From the NCBI GenBank assembly GCA_000153145.1, contig CH672415.1, positions 1,035,206 through 1,099,205 on the forward strand: DNA of 64,000 nt, written 5' to 3'. The notes under the pieces are model-generated. The model was given only the letters and a program-made list of their open reading frames with translations. It had not been told where the DNA came from and did no database searches. The translations under genes were made by a program, and so were the position numbers. Shown here piece after piece: positions 9,808 through 20,033 of this stretch. Source of the DNA: a marine actinobacterium PHSC20C1. GTDB taxonomy: Bacteria; Actinomycetota; Actinomycetes; Actinomycetales; Microbacteriaceae. Position 1 is the first letter of the stretch; each line of letters begins with the position of its first letter.

Positions 9808-10121
9808 TACTGCTCGTCTCCCAGAATCGCGCTAACCGCGAAGCGTGATCCATCGTGCTCGGGTGCCCCAGCAAGGGCCTGCTCAGTCGTGAGGGTGACT
9901 CCGGGCACATCAGCACGGTACACATTGCTCAGCGGGATCGGGTGGCTCGTGGCTGGAACCTCTTCGGTCGCAACCTCGCTTACTTTGGCTACAGAGTCAA
10001 CAATTGCTCCGAGCTCGCCCGTAAGCTTCTCGATCTCGTCATTGGTCAGAGCGATGCGGGCGAGCGAGGCCAAGTGTGCGACGACCTCGCTAGTGATCGC
10101 GCCGGGATTCGTGTCAGTCAT
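9807..10121 (-). CDS. gatC: Asp-tRNA(Asn)/Glu-tRNA(Gln) amidotransferase subunit C
   Basis: GatC, the 104-residue belt subunit that wraps GatA and GatB. The family N-terminal pattern with [19 protein letters not shown] is present, and the C-terminal half is extended as usual. The stop codon overlaps the gatA start by one base. Ninety bases separate it from the upstream DUF1023 hydrolase gene; I found no strong promoter in that gap. Confidence 0.95.
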   Translation of the reverse strand: MTDTNPGAITSEVVAHLASLARIALTNDEIEKLTGELGAIVDSVAKVSEVATEEVPATSHPIPLSNVYRADVPGVTLTTEQALAGAPEHDGSRFAVSAILGDEQ

Positions 10122-10211
10122 GGAGCTCCGGAGATGGGTGTCAGACAGGGAACCGTATAAGTGTATTCGGCTTAGCTCGGGGCGATGAGCGACAGGGCGC
10201 GTGCGTCAGTC

Positions 10212-11576
10212 TTATCGCTGAAGCGCAGTCGCAACGGCGCGCTCCACTAGCGGTGCATTCTCGGGAATGATGAGGTCGCTGCGGCCAATACACAGGAGCG
10301 CAAAATTTCGCATTGCTTCTGTGCCGGGTTGGAAGTACTCATTGTGACCCACCGACCCGGTGAGTGGCTGTTTCATGATCACATCGAAACCACCGCTGAC
10401 CCCGAGTGACTTCGCGCCAAAGCTCGCTGATCCGGGATCCGGACCAAAGTAGGAACTATTAGGGATCGGATCCCACGCGGCCTCTCCCACAAAAACATTG
10501 CCATCGCGCACGTTGAGATCATCGACTGACTGCGCCGGGCTACCTGGGGAACCGACAAGAGCGAGGGCGTCGACTTCGAAGTCGAATTCCGACAGCGCCA
10601 TCAGGGCCGCGGTAGACCCATATGAGTGCGCAACGATCGAAACGTATGGCTGATCTGCGCCGCGCTGCGCCTGCAGGCCAAGAATTGCTCCAGCGAGGGA
10701 ATCGCGACCTTGGTCGGCATTGTCGATTGCGCCGACATTGGTCAAATTGGGGGTGTCGTAGCCGATCCACGCCACTGTAGCTACGGACTCGTTGCGGATA
10801 AACGGTGACTTCGACTCAAAGTGCTGAAGCCACATCTGCTGCTGGGAGTAGAGCTCGTTGGCAGCATCCACCCAGTACGACATCTGGTTCTCGATCGTAA
10901 AGAACATGCCGGGAACCAAAAAACTGACATAGTCAGCGTCGCTCAAGTCACCGAGAACGATTGCGGCACGCCCCTGACCCGAGACATCGAGAGTGACAAG
11001 GGTACGTTGCGGGTCGGACCTGTCAGATTTGAGCGCATCCGAAATCGACGACAGCATATTTAGTTGCTGGTGGGCACCCTGCTGCACAGCTCTGCCCGCG
11101 TCGGAACTCACCACCTGGTTGAGTTCAGAAATTGTTTGACTCAAGACCGTGCGATTGCTGGTGTCACGAATTGTGTAAGGGACGCCTTCAAGATTGCCGA
11201 CGAGCCGCGGAGAAGCCAGCTCTAGTGCTGTCTGACGAGCAACATCAAGGTCTCCCCACCACAGCGCAACTTCTTGAGCGGCGGGCTGCTGGGCGAGTAA
11301 CTGATCTACAGCAGTCGGGCGGGCCGCAAAGTACTGAGCAATATTGTCAGCGGGGATGCGAGAAAGCGTTGACAGAGTTTGCGCGCCAAACGAGGCTGTG
11401 CTGCTATTCGCGCCGCCAACAACGCTGGCTCCTCCACCGACGATTGGTCCCACAAAAGCGGGTGGCGCGTCGCTCGTCACGATGGACCCGAAGGTTGCAA
11501 CGGGCATGCTTCCGACCTCGGTGGCGGAAAAGCCTGTGACCGAGGTAGCTAAAACGACTGTGAGTTCTAACAGCAA
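10212..11576 (-). CDS. alpha/beta hydrolase of the DUF1023 family
   Basis: A 454-residue secreted or membrane-bound protein. It starts with a short hydrophobic stretch (LLELTVVLATSVTGF) that may be a signal region, followed by a long helical part and a C-terminal alpha/beta hydrolase domain with the elbow AHSYGSTAAL, in which the serine of H-S-Y-G-S is the nucleophile. This fits the actinobacterial DUF1023 family, whose substrates are unknown. The start is a TTG; GAGGGG lies about 12 bases upstream, so a nearby alternative is possible. It lies between ligA and gatC on the same strand. Confidence 0.8.
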   Translation of the reverse strand: MLLELTVVLATSVTGFSATEVGSMPVATFGSIVTSDAPPAFVGPIVGGGASVVGGANSSTASFGAQTLSTLSRIPADNIAQYFAARPTAVDQLLAQQPAAQEVALWWGDLDVARQTALELASPRLVGNLEGVPYTIRDTSNRTVLSQTISELNQVVSSDAGRAVQQGAHQQLNMLSSISDALKSDRSDPQRTLVTLDVSGQGRAAIVLGDLSDADYVSFLVPGMFFTIENQMSYWVDAANELYSQQQMWLQHFESKSPFIRNESVATVAWIGYDTPNLTNVGAIDNADQGRDSLAGAILGLQAQRGADQPYVSIVAHSYGSTAALMALSEFDFEVDALALVGSPGSPAQSVDDLNVRDGNVFVGEAAWDPIPNSSYFGPDPGSASFGAKSLGVSGGFDVIMKQPLTGSVGHNEYFQPGTEAMRNFALLCIGRSDLIIPENAPLVERAVATALQR

Positions 11577-11697
11577 CGCCGGGTTGTCCCCTCAAAAACA
11601 TTGCTCGAATGCCATCCCCGCACCCGAACACATTGGGTCAAGCTTAGGGCACAACTACCCCGTTTGGGGGTGGAACGTATGCATTAGGTCACTTTGA

Positions 11698-14028
<2,331 letters not shown>

Positions 14029-14040
14029 TCAAGTGTAAAC

Positions 14041-14069
14041 AGCGCCTCCGACTTCTGAGGCTTAGCGCT
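14041..14069 (-). terminator. hairpin between mnmA and ligA
   Basis: AGCGC (14041-14045) pairs with GCGCT (14065-14069) and, inside it, GCCTC (14044-14048) with GAGGC (14057-14061), allowing a hairpin with a small bulge. On the minus strand it is followed by TGTTTACACTT. It is a weak terminator or attenuator after mnmA. Confidence 0.35.
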
Positions 14070-14092
14070 CAGATCGACACGAGTTCAGCAGC

Positions 14093-15250
14093 TTAAACCT
14101 CTGCAGGAACAGCCGATACGGTTCGAGCAATAGTGCACTGCCCAAGCACCCTGGTGCCAACATAAAGGACTGCAGTTTGCCCGGGCGAGACACCGTTGAG
14201 GGGCTCGTTCGGCGTAACAATCAATTCAGAGACGAGTTCGTTGCCGTCGGCATCCACGCCAGCGACAGTAACCTGCGCAACTGCAGGCATGGGATCAGAG
14301 TGAGCTCGCACCTGAACATGGCACTCGAAGCTCTCGCCCGGCTGAGAGATCAGACCGGATGCGAGCGGATCGAGTCCCGCCCACGAGTACTTGTCGCCGG
14401 CAATTTCAGCAAGCGCTAGCGCCTCCCGCGGGCCGACAACGACCTGATTGGTCTTTGGACGGATCTCGAGCACAAAACGAGGCTTGCCGTCATCCGTTGG
14501 ATAACCGACGTTGAGGCCCTTTCGCTGGCCGATTGTGAAAGCCAGAGCACCTTCGTGCTTACCAAGAACGTCACCAGAACGGTCGAGAATTTCGCCCTGC
14601 TCAGCGCCAACCTTGTCAGCGAGCCAGCCACGAGTGTTGCCATCCGGGATGAAGCAGATGTCGTGAGAATCAGGCTTGTTCGCTACCGAAAATCCACGCT
14701 CAGCCGCCTCAGCACGCACCTCATCCTTAGAAGGAGTCGCCCCAAGCGGGAACATGCTGTGGGCGAGTTGCTCGGTAGTGAGCACGCCCAAAACATAAGA
14801 CTGATCTTTGGCCCAGGCTGCAGCGCGGTGAAGCTCTCGGTTGCCGTTCTCATCTTCAACAATATTGGCGTAGTGGCCGGTTGCAACAGCATCGAAGCCC
14901 AGTGCCACTGCCTTCTCGAGAAGGGCAGCGAACTTGATTCGCTCATTGCAGCGCATGCACGGGTTCGGAGTTCGCCCAGCCGAATACTCGGCAATGAAAT
15001 CATCAACAACATCGAGCTTGAATCGCTCGGAGAAGTCCCAAACGTAGTACGGGATCCCGATGATGTTGGCGGCCCGCTGGGCATCCATCGAATCCTCAAT
15101 CGTGCAACAACCGCGAGCGCCAGTACGCAGAGTGCCAGGTTGCCGGCTCAGCGCCAAATGCACCCCAACAACCTCGTGCCCAGCCTCTACAGCGCGCGCG
15201 GCAGCTACCGCGGAGTCCACTCCGCCACTCATTGCCGCTAAAACCTTCAT
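14093..15250 (-). CDS. mnmA: tRNA-specific 2-thiouridylase MnmA
   Basis: MnmA adds sulfur to C2 of the wobble uridine of Lys, Glu and Gln tRNAs, using ATP and a persulfide. The PP-loop [10 protein letters not shown] is at residues 8-17, and the catalytic pair is Cys98 (NPCMRC) and Cys199 (HDICFIPDG). The length (385) is normal with the usual C-terminal beta barrels. It follows the cysteine desulfurase gene by 74 bases on the same strand; that enzyme would supply the sulfur. Bacteria without the Tus relay use the desulfurase directly, and no tus genes are seen here. Confidence 0.97.
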   Translation of the reverse strand: MKVLAAMSGGVDSAVAAARAVEAGHEVVGVHLALSRQPGTLRTGARGCCTIEDSMDAQRAANIIGIPYYVWDFSERFKLDVVDDFIAEYSAGRTPNPCMRCNERIKFAALLEKAVALGFDAVATGHYANIVEDENGNRELHRAAAWAKDQSYVLGVLTTEQLAHSMFPLGATPSKDEVRAEAAERGFSVANKPDSHDICFIPDGNTRGWLADKVGAEQGEILDRSGDVLGKHEGALAFTIGQRKGLNVGYPTDDGKPRFVLEIRPKTNQVVVGPREALALAEIAGDKYSWAGLDPLASGLISQPGESFECHVQVRAHSDPMPAVAQVTVAGVDADGNELVSELIVTPNEPLNGVSPGQTAVLYVGTRVLGQCTIARTVSAVPAEV

Positions 15251-15324
15251 AAACCCAGTGTACGAGACGTGATGCTTGGCAAGTTCTTACTGCGGAAAGT
15301 CAGCGACAGGTTGCGAGAGTCCAG

Positions 15325-16503
15325 CTAGCGCCCGAGAACAGTCAATCGATCGGAATAGCCCGCGATTCTGGCTTGCGCAACTGCTTTCGGCAGCGCCGCC
15401 ACGAACTGGGCAACCTCATCCGCCGTTGTCGACTCCCCCAGCGAAATCCGCAGAGCACCCCGAGCGGTTGGTTCATCGAGCCCCATCGCCAAAAGAACAT
15501 GGCTCGCCTCGGGAACACCAGCCTGACAAGCGGAACCGGTCGAAACACTGAAGCCCGCGACATCCAACAAGAACAAGAGCGAATCGCCCTCACAGCCGGG
15601 AAAAGTGAAGTGCGCGTTGCCCGCCAAGCGATCGACGGGATCTCCCCTCAGGACCGCCTCTGGAACCGCAGCGAGAACATCCGTGATGAGGGAGTCACGG
15701 AGATTGGCGAGACGCTGAGCGCTCTCCCCGAGGTGCTCTGTCGCCTCCTGGGCTGCCGCGGCAAACGCGACCGCACCAGGCGCATCCAACGTTCCCGACC
15801 GCGACCGCTGTTGGCTACCACCATGAAGCAACGGAGTTACCGACGCCGAGCGCGCAATCACGAGAGCCCCCACCCCAACAGGTCCGCCAATTTTATGGGC
15901 AGAAACACTCAGTGCCGCGACGCCAGCGGTATGGAAGTTCAACGGAACATAACCGAATGCCGACACAGCATCAACGTGCACAGGAACGTCATGCTCGGCC
16001 GCAAGCGCTGCAATCTCTGACACCGGCTGCACAGTGCCGACCTCGTTGTTTGCCCACAGCATCGTGACAAGCGCAACATCGCCAGCGAGAGCGCTGCGCA
16101 CGTACTCAACGTCAACGCGGCCAAAAGAATCGACCGGAATCCAGTCAAGTACTGCGCCCTCATGGGCCTGCATCCACTCAACGGCATCAATTGTGGCGTG
16201 ATGCTCCGCATGCGCGACGAGCACCCTGCGACGCTCGACAGACCCAGAATTACGGGCCCAATAGAGGCCCTTGATTGCTAAATTAATCGCTTCAGTACCA
16301 CCAGAAGTAAACGTCACCTCAACGGAATCGGCACCCAGACTTGTCGCCACCGTCTCTCGGGCTTCTTCAAGCATCCGCTTCGCAGCTTGCCCCTGAGAGT
16401 GAATCGATGACGGATTGCCCACGACAGGCAGTGCTGCGGCAAAAGCCTCAACCACAGACGGGCGCATCGGCGTTGTGGCCGCATGATCCAGATAAATAGT
16501 CAC
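15325..16503 (-). CDS. cysteine desulfurase (NifS/IscS-like)
   Basis: A 392-residue PLP enzyme that removes sulfur from cysteine as an enzyme-bound persulfide. The PLP lysine is Lys204 in SAHKIGGP and the active cysteine is Cys326 in STGSACQAG, in the short-loop group I pattern. The position directly upstream of mnmA makes it the probable sulfur donor for tRNA 2-thiouridine; iron-sulfur cluster supply is a second possibility. It is divergent from the YbaK gene; two copies of CTCGCGTG lie in the gap between them. Confidence 0.94.
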   Translation of the reverse strand: MTIYLDHAATTPMRPSVVEAFAAALPVVGNPSSIHSQGQAAKRMLEEARETVATSLGADSVEVTFTSGGTEAINLAIKGLYWARNSGSVERRRVLVAHAEHHATIDAVEWMQAHEGAVLDWIPVDSFGRVDVEYVRSALAGDVALVTMLWANNEVGTVQPVSEIAALAAEHDVPVHVDAVSAFGYVPLNFHTAGVAALSVSAHKIGGPVGVGALVIARSASVTPLLHGGSQQRSRSGTLDAPGAVAFAAAAQEATEHLGESAQRLANLRDSLITDVLAAVPEAVLRGDPVDRLAGNAHFTFPGCEGDSLLFLLDVAGFSVSTGSACQAGVPEASHVLLAMGLDEPTARGALRISLGESTTADEVAQFVAALPKAVAQARIAGYSDRLTVLGR

Positions 16504-16518
16504 CGTAACTCCACTACT

Positions 16519-16549
16519 CTCGCGTGCACAATGAATGGATGCTCGCGTG
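16519..16549. repeat. pair of 8-bp direct repeats in a divergent promoter region
   Basis: CTCGCGTG occurs at 16519-16526 and again at 16542-16549, start to start 23 bp, about two helical turns. The region separates the desulfurase and YbaK starts, so a dimeric regulator could bind both. No known regulator is implied. Confidence 0.3.
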
Positions 16550-16619
16550 TCATTACTCTAGATCGCATGAACCTTCGCTTCGACCTGAGCACGTCATCCC
16601 CCACTGCGGGTGAGCGCTG

Positions 16620-17099
16620 ATGGCAATTGGCACTCCGGCGACAGTTGCCCTCGACGCACTAACCATTACGTTCGTCCCCCACCCCTATGACCATGATTCG
16701 GGAACCATTGAGTTTGGTGTCGAAGCCGCCACCGCACTCGGAGTAGATGCCGATCAGGTCTTCAAGACGCTCATGACCATGGTGGATGATGACCTCGTCG
16801 TAGCTGTTGTTCCGGTATCCGGCAAGCTCGACCTCAAAGCACTCGCGGCCATACTCCACGCGAAGAAAGCCGTGATGGCTGACCCCAGTGTCGCTCAGCG
16901 CCGCACGGGCTACGTCGTCGGCGGCATTAGCCCTATCGGACAAAAAACTGCACACCGCACTGTGATCGACGAAACCGTGGAACTCTTTGAAACGGTTTTT
17001 GTCAGTGGAGGAAAGCGCGGCTTCGACATCGAACTTGCCCCAAAAGACCTTGTGCGGGTTACCGAAGCGACACTGGCAGCTATCGCTCGCAGTTCTTAG
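16620..17099 (+). CDS. YbaK/EbsC family aminoacyl-tRNA deacylase
   Basis: A 159-residue YbaK-fold protein, probably a Cys-tRNA(Pro) or related deacylase that hydrolyses mischarged tRNA in trans. The family pattern is seen: an N-terminal HPYDHD-type region, a conserved lysine in DQVFKTLM, and the C-terminal GGISPIGQKT loop with KRGFDIELAP. The substrate among cysteine, alanine and other residues cannot be read from sequence. The ATG at 16620 directly follows a GCGCTG context without a clear ribosome site. It converges with the YbbN-like gene, seven bases away. Confidence 0.88.
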   Translation: MAIGTPATVALDALTITFVPHPYDHDSGTIEFGVEAATALGVDADQVFKTLMTMVDDDLVVAVVPVSGKLDLKALAAILHAKKAVMADPSVAQRRTGYVVGGISPIGQKTAHRTVIDETVELFETVFVSGGKRGFDIELAPKDLVRVTEATLAAIARSS

Positions 17100-17106
17100 C
17101 CAGCCC

Positions 17107-18030
17107 CTAGTAGAGCAACAGCGTTAGTCGACGACGCGCGTCAGCCACTCTCGGATCCTCGGCGCCGGCAATCTCGAAGTACTCGAGCAACCGCGTGCGA
17201 ATCGTATTCTTGCCATCAGTATCGGCGGACGGGTAAAGGTCGAGAAGACGACCGAATGCATCGCCCAAATGACCGCCGGAAACATCGAGGTCGGCGACGG
17301 CTAGTTGTGCATCCACATCGTCGGGGCTATGCCCTGCAGCGCTTCGCAGCGCCTCAGTGGTGGTGTTCTCCAACCGCGCAAGCAGCGACACTTGAGCGAG
17401 ACCCGCAACAGCTTGCTGATCACGAGGATTCTGCGCGATGGCCGACTCATATTTGGTGATGGCGGTAGCAAAATCTCCAGCGACTACCGCGTCGTACGCT
17501 TCTTGATGGAGCGGAGGAAGGGGCTCTTCGACAGGTTCCTGAGCATCATCCTCGGATGATTCGCCTGCCGGCAGAGTTCCGGTCACGTTGTTTTGTGCAG
17601 CAAGCTGCAGCACCTGCTCCAGAACATCCTTCAGCTCGGCCTCCGGCAGCGTTCCGGTGAACAACTGCACTGGCCGGCCACCCACAACGGCAGCGACGGT
17701 CGGAACCTGCTGAACTTGGAACGCCTGAACGAGCTGCGGATTGCTGGTGGCGTCAACAGTAACGAGTGCGAAACGACCTGCGTAGGCAGAGATCGTCGGC
17801 TCAAGCGTTGGCTCAACGCCCTGCCCGAAAAACTCAACGATGACAGGAACATTGTTGGAAAGTTCGAGCACTTGAGTGAACGAAGCATCATCGGCGTTCG
17901 TTGCGAATCCGCCAGTTTCTTGAGCCTCTCCTTTGCCTGGCGCCGTCGGCGGGGCGTTGTGCTGACGAACCAATGATGAGAGGTCGACGGCACCGCGCAA
18001 GCTAGCGGCGTTCAGTGGGGCGTTTGTCAA
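17107..18030 (-). CDS. YbbN-like thioredoxin-fold/TPR co-chaperone
   Basis: A 307-residue protein with a thioredoxin-like domain (about 50-150) and a C-terminal TPR-like helical region with NPRDQQAVAGLAQV. The usual CXXC is replaced by GQGVEP, so it has no thiol-redox centre; this matches YbbN/CnoX-type holdases rather than thioredoxins. The start is a TTG overlapping the TGA of the upstream membrane-protein gene (TTGA), so it is translated as its partner. A GGAG stands before the start. It is likely a cytoplasmic chaperone helper; the client is unknown. Confidence 0.85.
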   Translation of the reverse strand: MTNAPLNAASLRGAVDLSSLVRQHNAPPTAPGKGEAQETGGFATNADDASFTQVLELSNNVPVIVEFFGQGVEPTLEPTISAYAGRFALVTVDATSNPQLVQAFQVQQVPTVAAVVGGRPVQLFTGTLPEAELKDVLEQVLQLAAQNNVTGTLPAGESSEDDAQEPVEEPLPPLHQEAYDAVVAGDFATAITKYESAIAQNPRDQQAVAGLAQVSLLARLENTTTEALRSAAGHSPDDVDAQLAVADLDVSGGHLGDAFGRLLDLYPSADTDGKNTIRTRLLEYFEIAGAEDPRVADARRRLTLLLY

Positions 18031-19751
18031 TTCAACTCCGATGCTGCAACAAGTCCTTGGGTGTACCCGAGCAGGACGATTTTCTCACCGCTACCTGCGG
18101 CCGGGACATAAAAGAGTAGCTGATCTCCGTAGGTGGATTTGATGCCGGTTTCAGTAATCGAGATACCGGAAAGGGCTTTCGTCTGACCACTAAAGGTCAC
18201 TGCCGAGCCTGCTTCTTTCGGCTTCGCAATCTTAGTTTCGTAAAGATGAACCGCAACGATAGCGCCAGCGTCAACAGTTGCCATCGCGATCGGTTCGGCT
18301 GATCCGAGTTCGTGACCGTACGTGAGCGTCGCGGTACTCGACAGCTCAGACTGCTCCTTCTTCTTGACTGCGAGTCCAACGTTGACTCGCAGGCTGTCCC
18401 CCTCGGCTTCGAAGTCCAAGTACGAGTCGCTATCGACATCCTGCTCAAGAATTTCGGCATAATCGAGCGCGACCTCGGTCGGCGACGACCTTAACAGGCC
18501 GCTATCTGAAGCCAATCGAGAGGTACCAACACTCGCTGCAACCACATCAGGAAATACGACTGACGGCTCAAGGTTTACCGCGTAGCTCACCTTGAAGTTG
18601 TCGCGAGGGTTCGCCTGCTCGAGGAACAGCGCGATAGGGGCGACTGTACTGTCGGTCTCATCGAGGATGATCGTGAATACTGTGCGCGGCCAGGAATCAG
18701 TCTGCTGAGGCAACGTCAACTGAACTGGTCCGTCAGGGATCGCGACAGGTGCATCAATTGAGCTATCTGCCTTGCGCATTTTGTAATTGGCTAGGCGATA
18801 CTCCAGAGCCGCATCAGTAAAGCGCGTGTTAATGAGGTCGGTGTCTCGAGACTCGTCCGCTTCGAGAGCAGCAGCGCTGACTCTGGCGACTATCTTCTCT
18901 ACCTGCCGAACGGATACCGCCGGTGAGAGCGCTTCGCCGCCATCGGAAGTCGACGTTGGCGTAGGAACTGGGGCGCCTGCGTCATTGGCCGAATTAGGCG
19001 ATGTTGTCGCAGTACAGCCGGTAAGTACTAGAGCACTCACCAACACAGCGGGTACCGCAATGCGGGTAGTGGTGTTAAGGGTACGCTTCGACGGTTTGTA
19101 GCGCGGCTTCTTGGGAACCTTAGGCATTTTCTGTGGCTTCCGACGGGGTCCACCGGCGCGACGCATGTGGTGCACGGCCCACATGAGGAAAATCAGACCG
19201 AGAAGAAGAATTGCAGCGCCGCCCACGATCAGCGGTCCGGACCACGGAGTGGTGTTGTCGAGAGGCCACGACAGTGAAACTGTGCTCGGAGCGGCCTCGA
19301 TACCGTCTGCAGCCAGAATAAACGACACGTCGCTAGGGATCTTGACGGTAAGCGCAAGATTCAAGTCTGCCTCGTAGCTCTCTAGCCAGAGGTCAGAGTC
19401 GTAGGGGTCGGGCACTTCTGCCTCGCTACCGCGAACGCTTTCGGTGACCAACTCGCCAGTTTCCGGATCGAGCGTGATCTTGTTGTACCAGGCATCGCCT
19501 ACCCAAGCGAGCACGTCTGGCGTTCGTCCATAGGCGGCGACGATGCGGCCGGGCCCTGAGACACTGATCGTTTGATTGCCCGAATACGCGTTAAATGCAG
19601 CACCGTCGACGACTGTCAATGGTGCTGGCCCGTCGGTTTCTGCCGACACAGTGACCCCGTCGGGGGTCGCAAGAATGGTCTGCTGCGCAATGCCGTAGCC
19701 GATCATTACGGCTGCGAGCATGAAACTAACTATGGCGAGAACGAATCTCAC
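18027..19751 (-). CDS. membrane protein with internal lipobox-like segment, unknown function
   Basis: A 574-residue protein that I do not recognise. It has a helix at 3-23, an extracytoplasmic part to about 170, a second helix at 173-194, a strongly basic stretch (196-230, KPQKMPKVPKKPRYKP and similar) and a third hydrophobic segment at 231-245 that ends in LVLTGC, a lipobox-like sequence with Cys246. After it come a Ser/Thr/Pro-rich linker and a long beta-rich C-terminal domain. It looks like two membrane proteins joined. GTG start with a good GGAGAG site. It heads a pair with the YbbN-like gene. Confidence 0.75.
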   Translation of the reverse strand: MRFVLAIVSFMLAAVMIGYGIAQQTILATPDGVTVSAETDGPAPLTVVDGAAFNAYSGNQTISVSGPGRIVAAYGRTPDVLAWVGDAWYNKITLDPETGELVTESVRGSEAEVPDPYDSDLWLESYEADLNLALTVKIPSDVSFILAADGIEAAPSTVSLSWPLDNTTPWSGPLIVGGAAILLLGLIFLMWAVHHMRRAGGPRRKPQKMPKVPKKPRYKPSKRTLNTTTRIAVPAVLVSALVLTGCTATTSPNSANDAGAPVPTPTSTSDGGEALSPAVSVRQVEKIVARVSAAALEADESRDTDLINTRFTDAALEYRLANYKMRKADSSIDAPVAIPDGPVQLTLPQQTDSWPRTVFTIILDETDSTVAPIALFLEQANPRDNFKVSYAVNLEPSVVFPDVVAASVGTSRLASDSGLLRSSPTEVALDYAEILEQDVDSDSYLDFEAEGDSLRVNVGLAVKKKEQSELSSTATLTYGHELGSAEPIAMATVDAGAIVAVHLYETKIAKPKEAGSAVTFSGQTKALSGISITETGIKSTYGDQLLFYVPAAGSGEKIVLLGYTQGLVAASELN

Positions 19752-19775
19752 TATCTCTCCTTTCGCGCTGCCAAC

Positions 19776-19791
19776 AGTGATTTACATCACG
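19776..19791. promoter_or_regulatory. CRP/GlxR-like palindrome
   Basis: AGTGATTTACATCACG has GTGA-N6-TCAC with the T-A centre of the GlxR/CRP consensus. It lies 25-40 bases before the GTG of the membrane-protein gene, on the far side of the hendecad gene's promoter region. A CRP-family cAMP regulator elsewhere in the genome could act here, probably as a repressor. Confidence 0.45.
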
Positions 19792-20033
19792 AAACCCTTC
19801 GCCACGCTGGCGGAACCTCAGTACGGTCTGCAGGATAAGGGCCCGAACTAGGCGGGTGGGCAACAACAAAGACGTTCAAGAATAGCCGATGGGTTTGCTG
19901 TCACCTAGTTACTCTTCTGGGAAGTGTCTGGGAGAACGTTGAGTGCCCATCGCCAGTTATGACGAGAATGACAGTAAGACGCCAAGCACCACTAAACTCT
20001 AGAAGTCCTTTCCGCTGACCTCGAGGAGACGTC

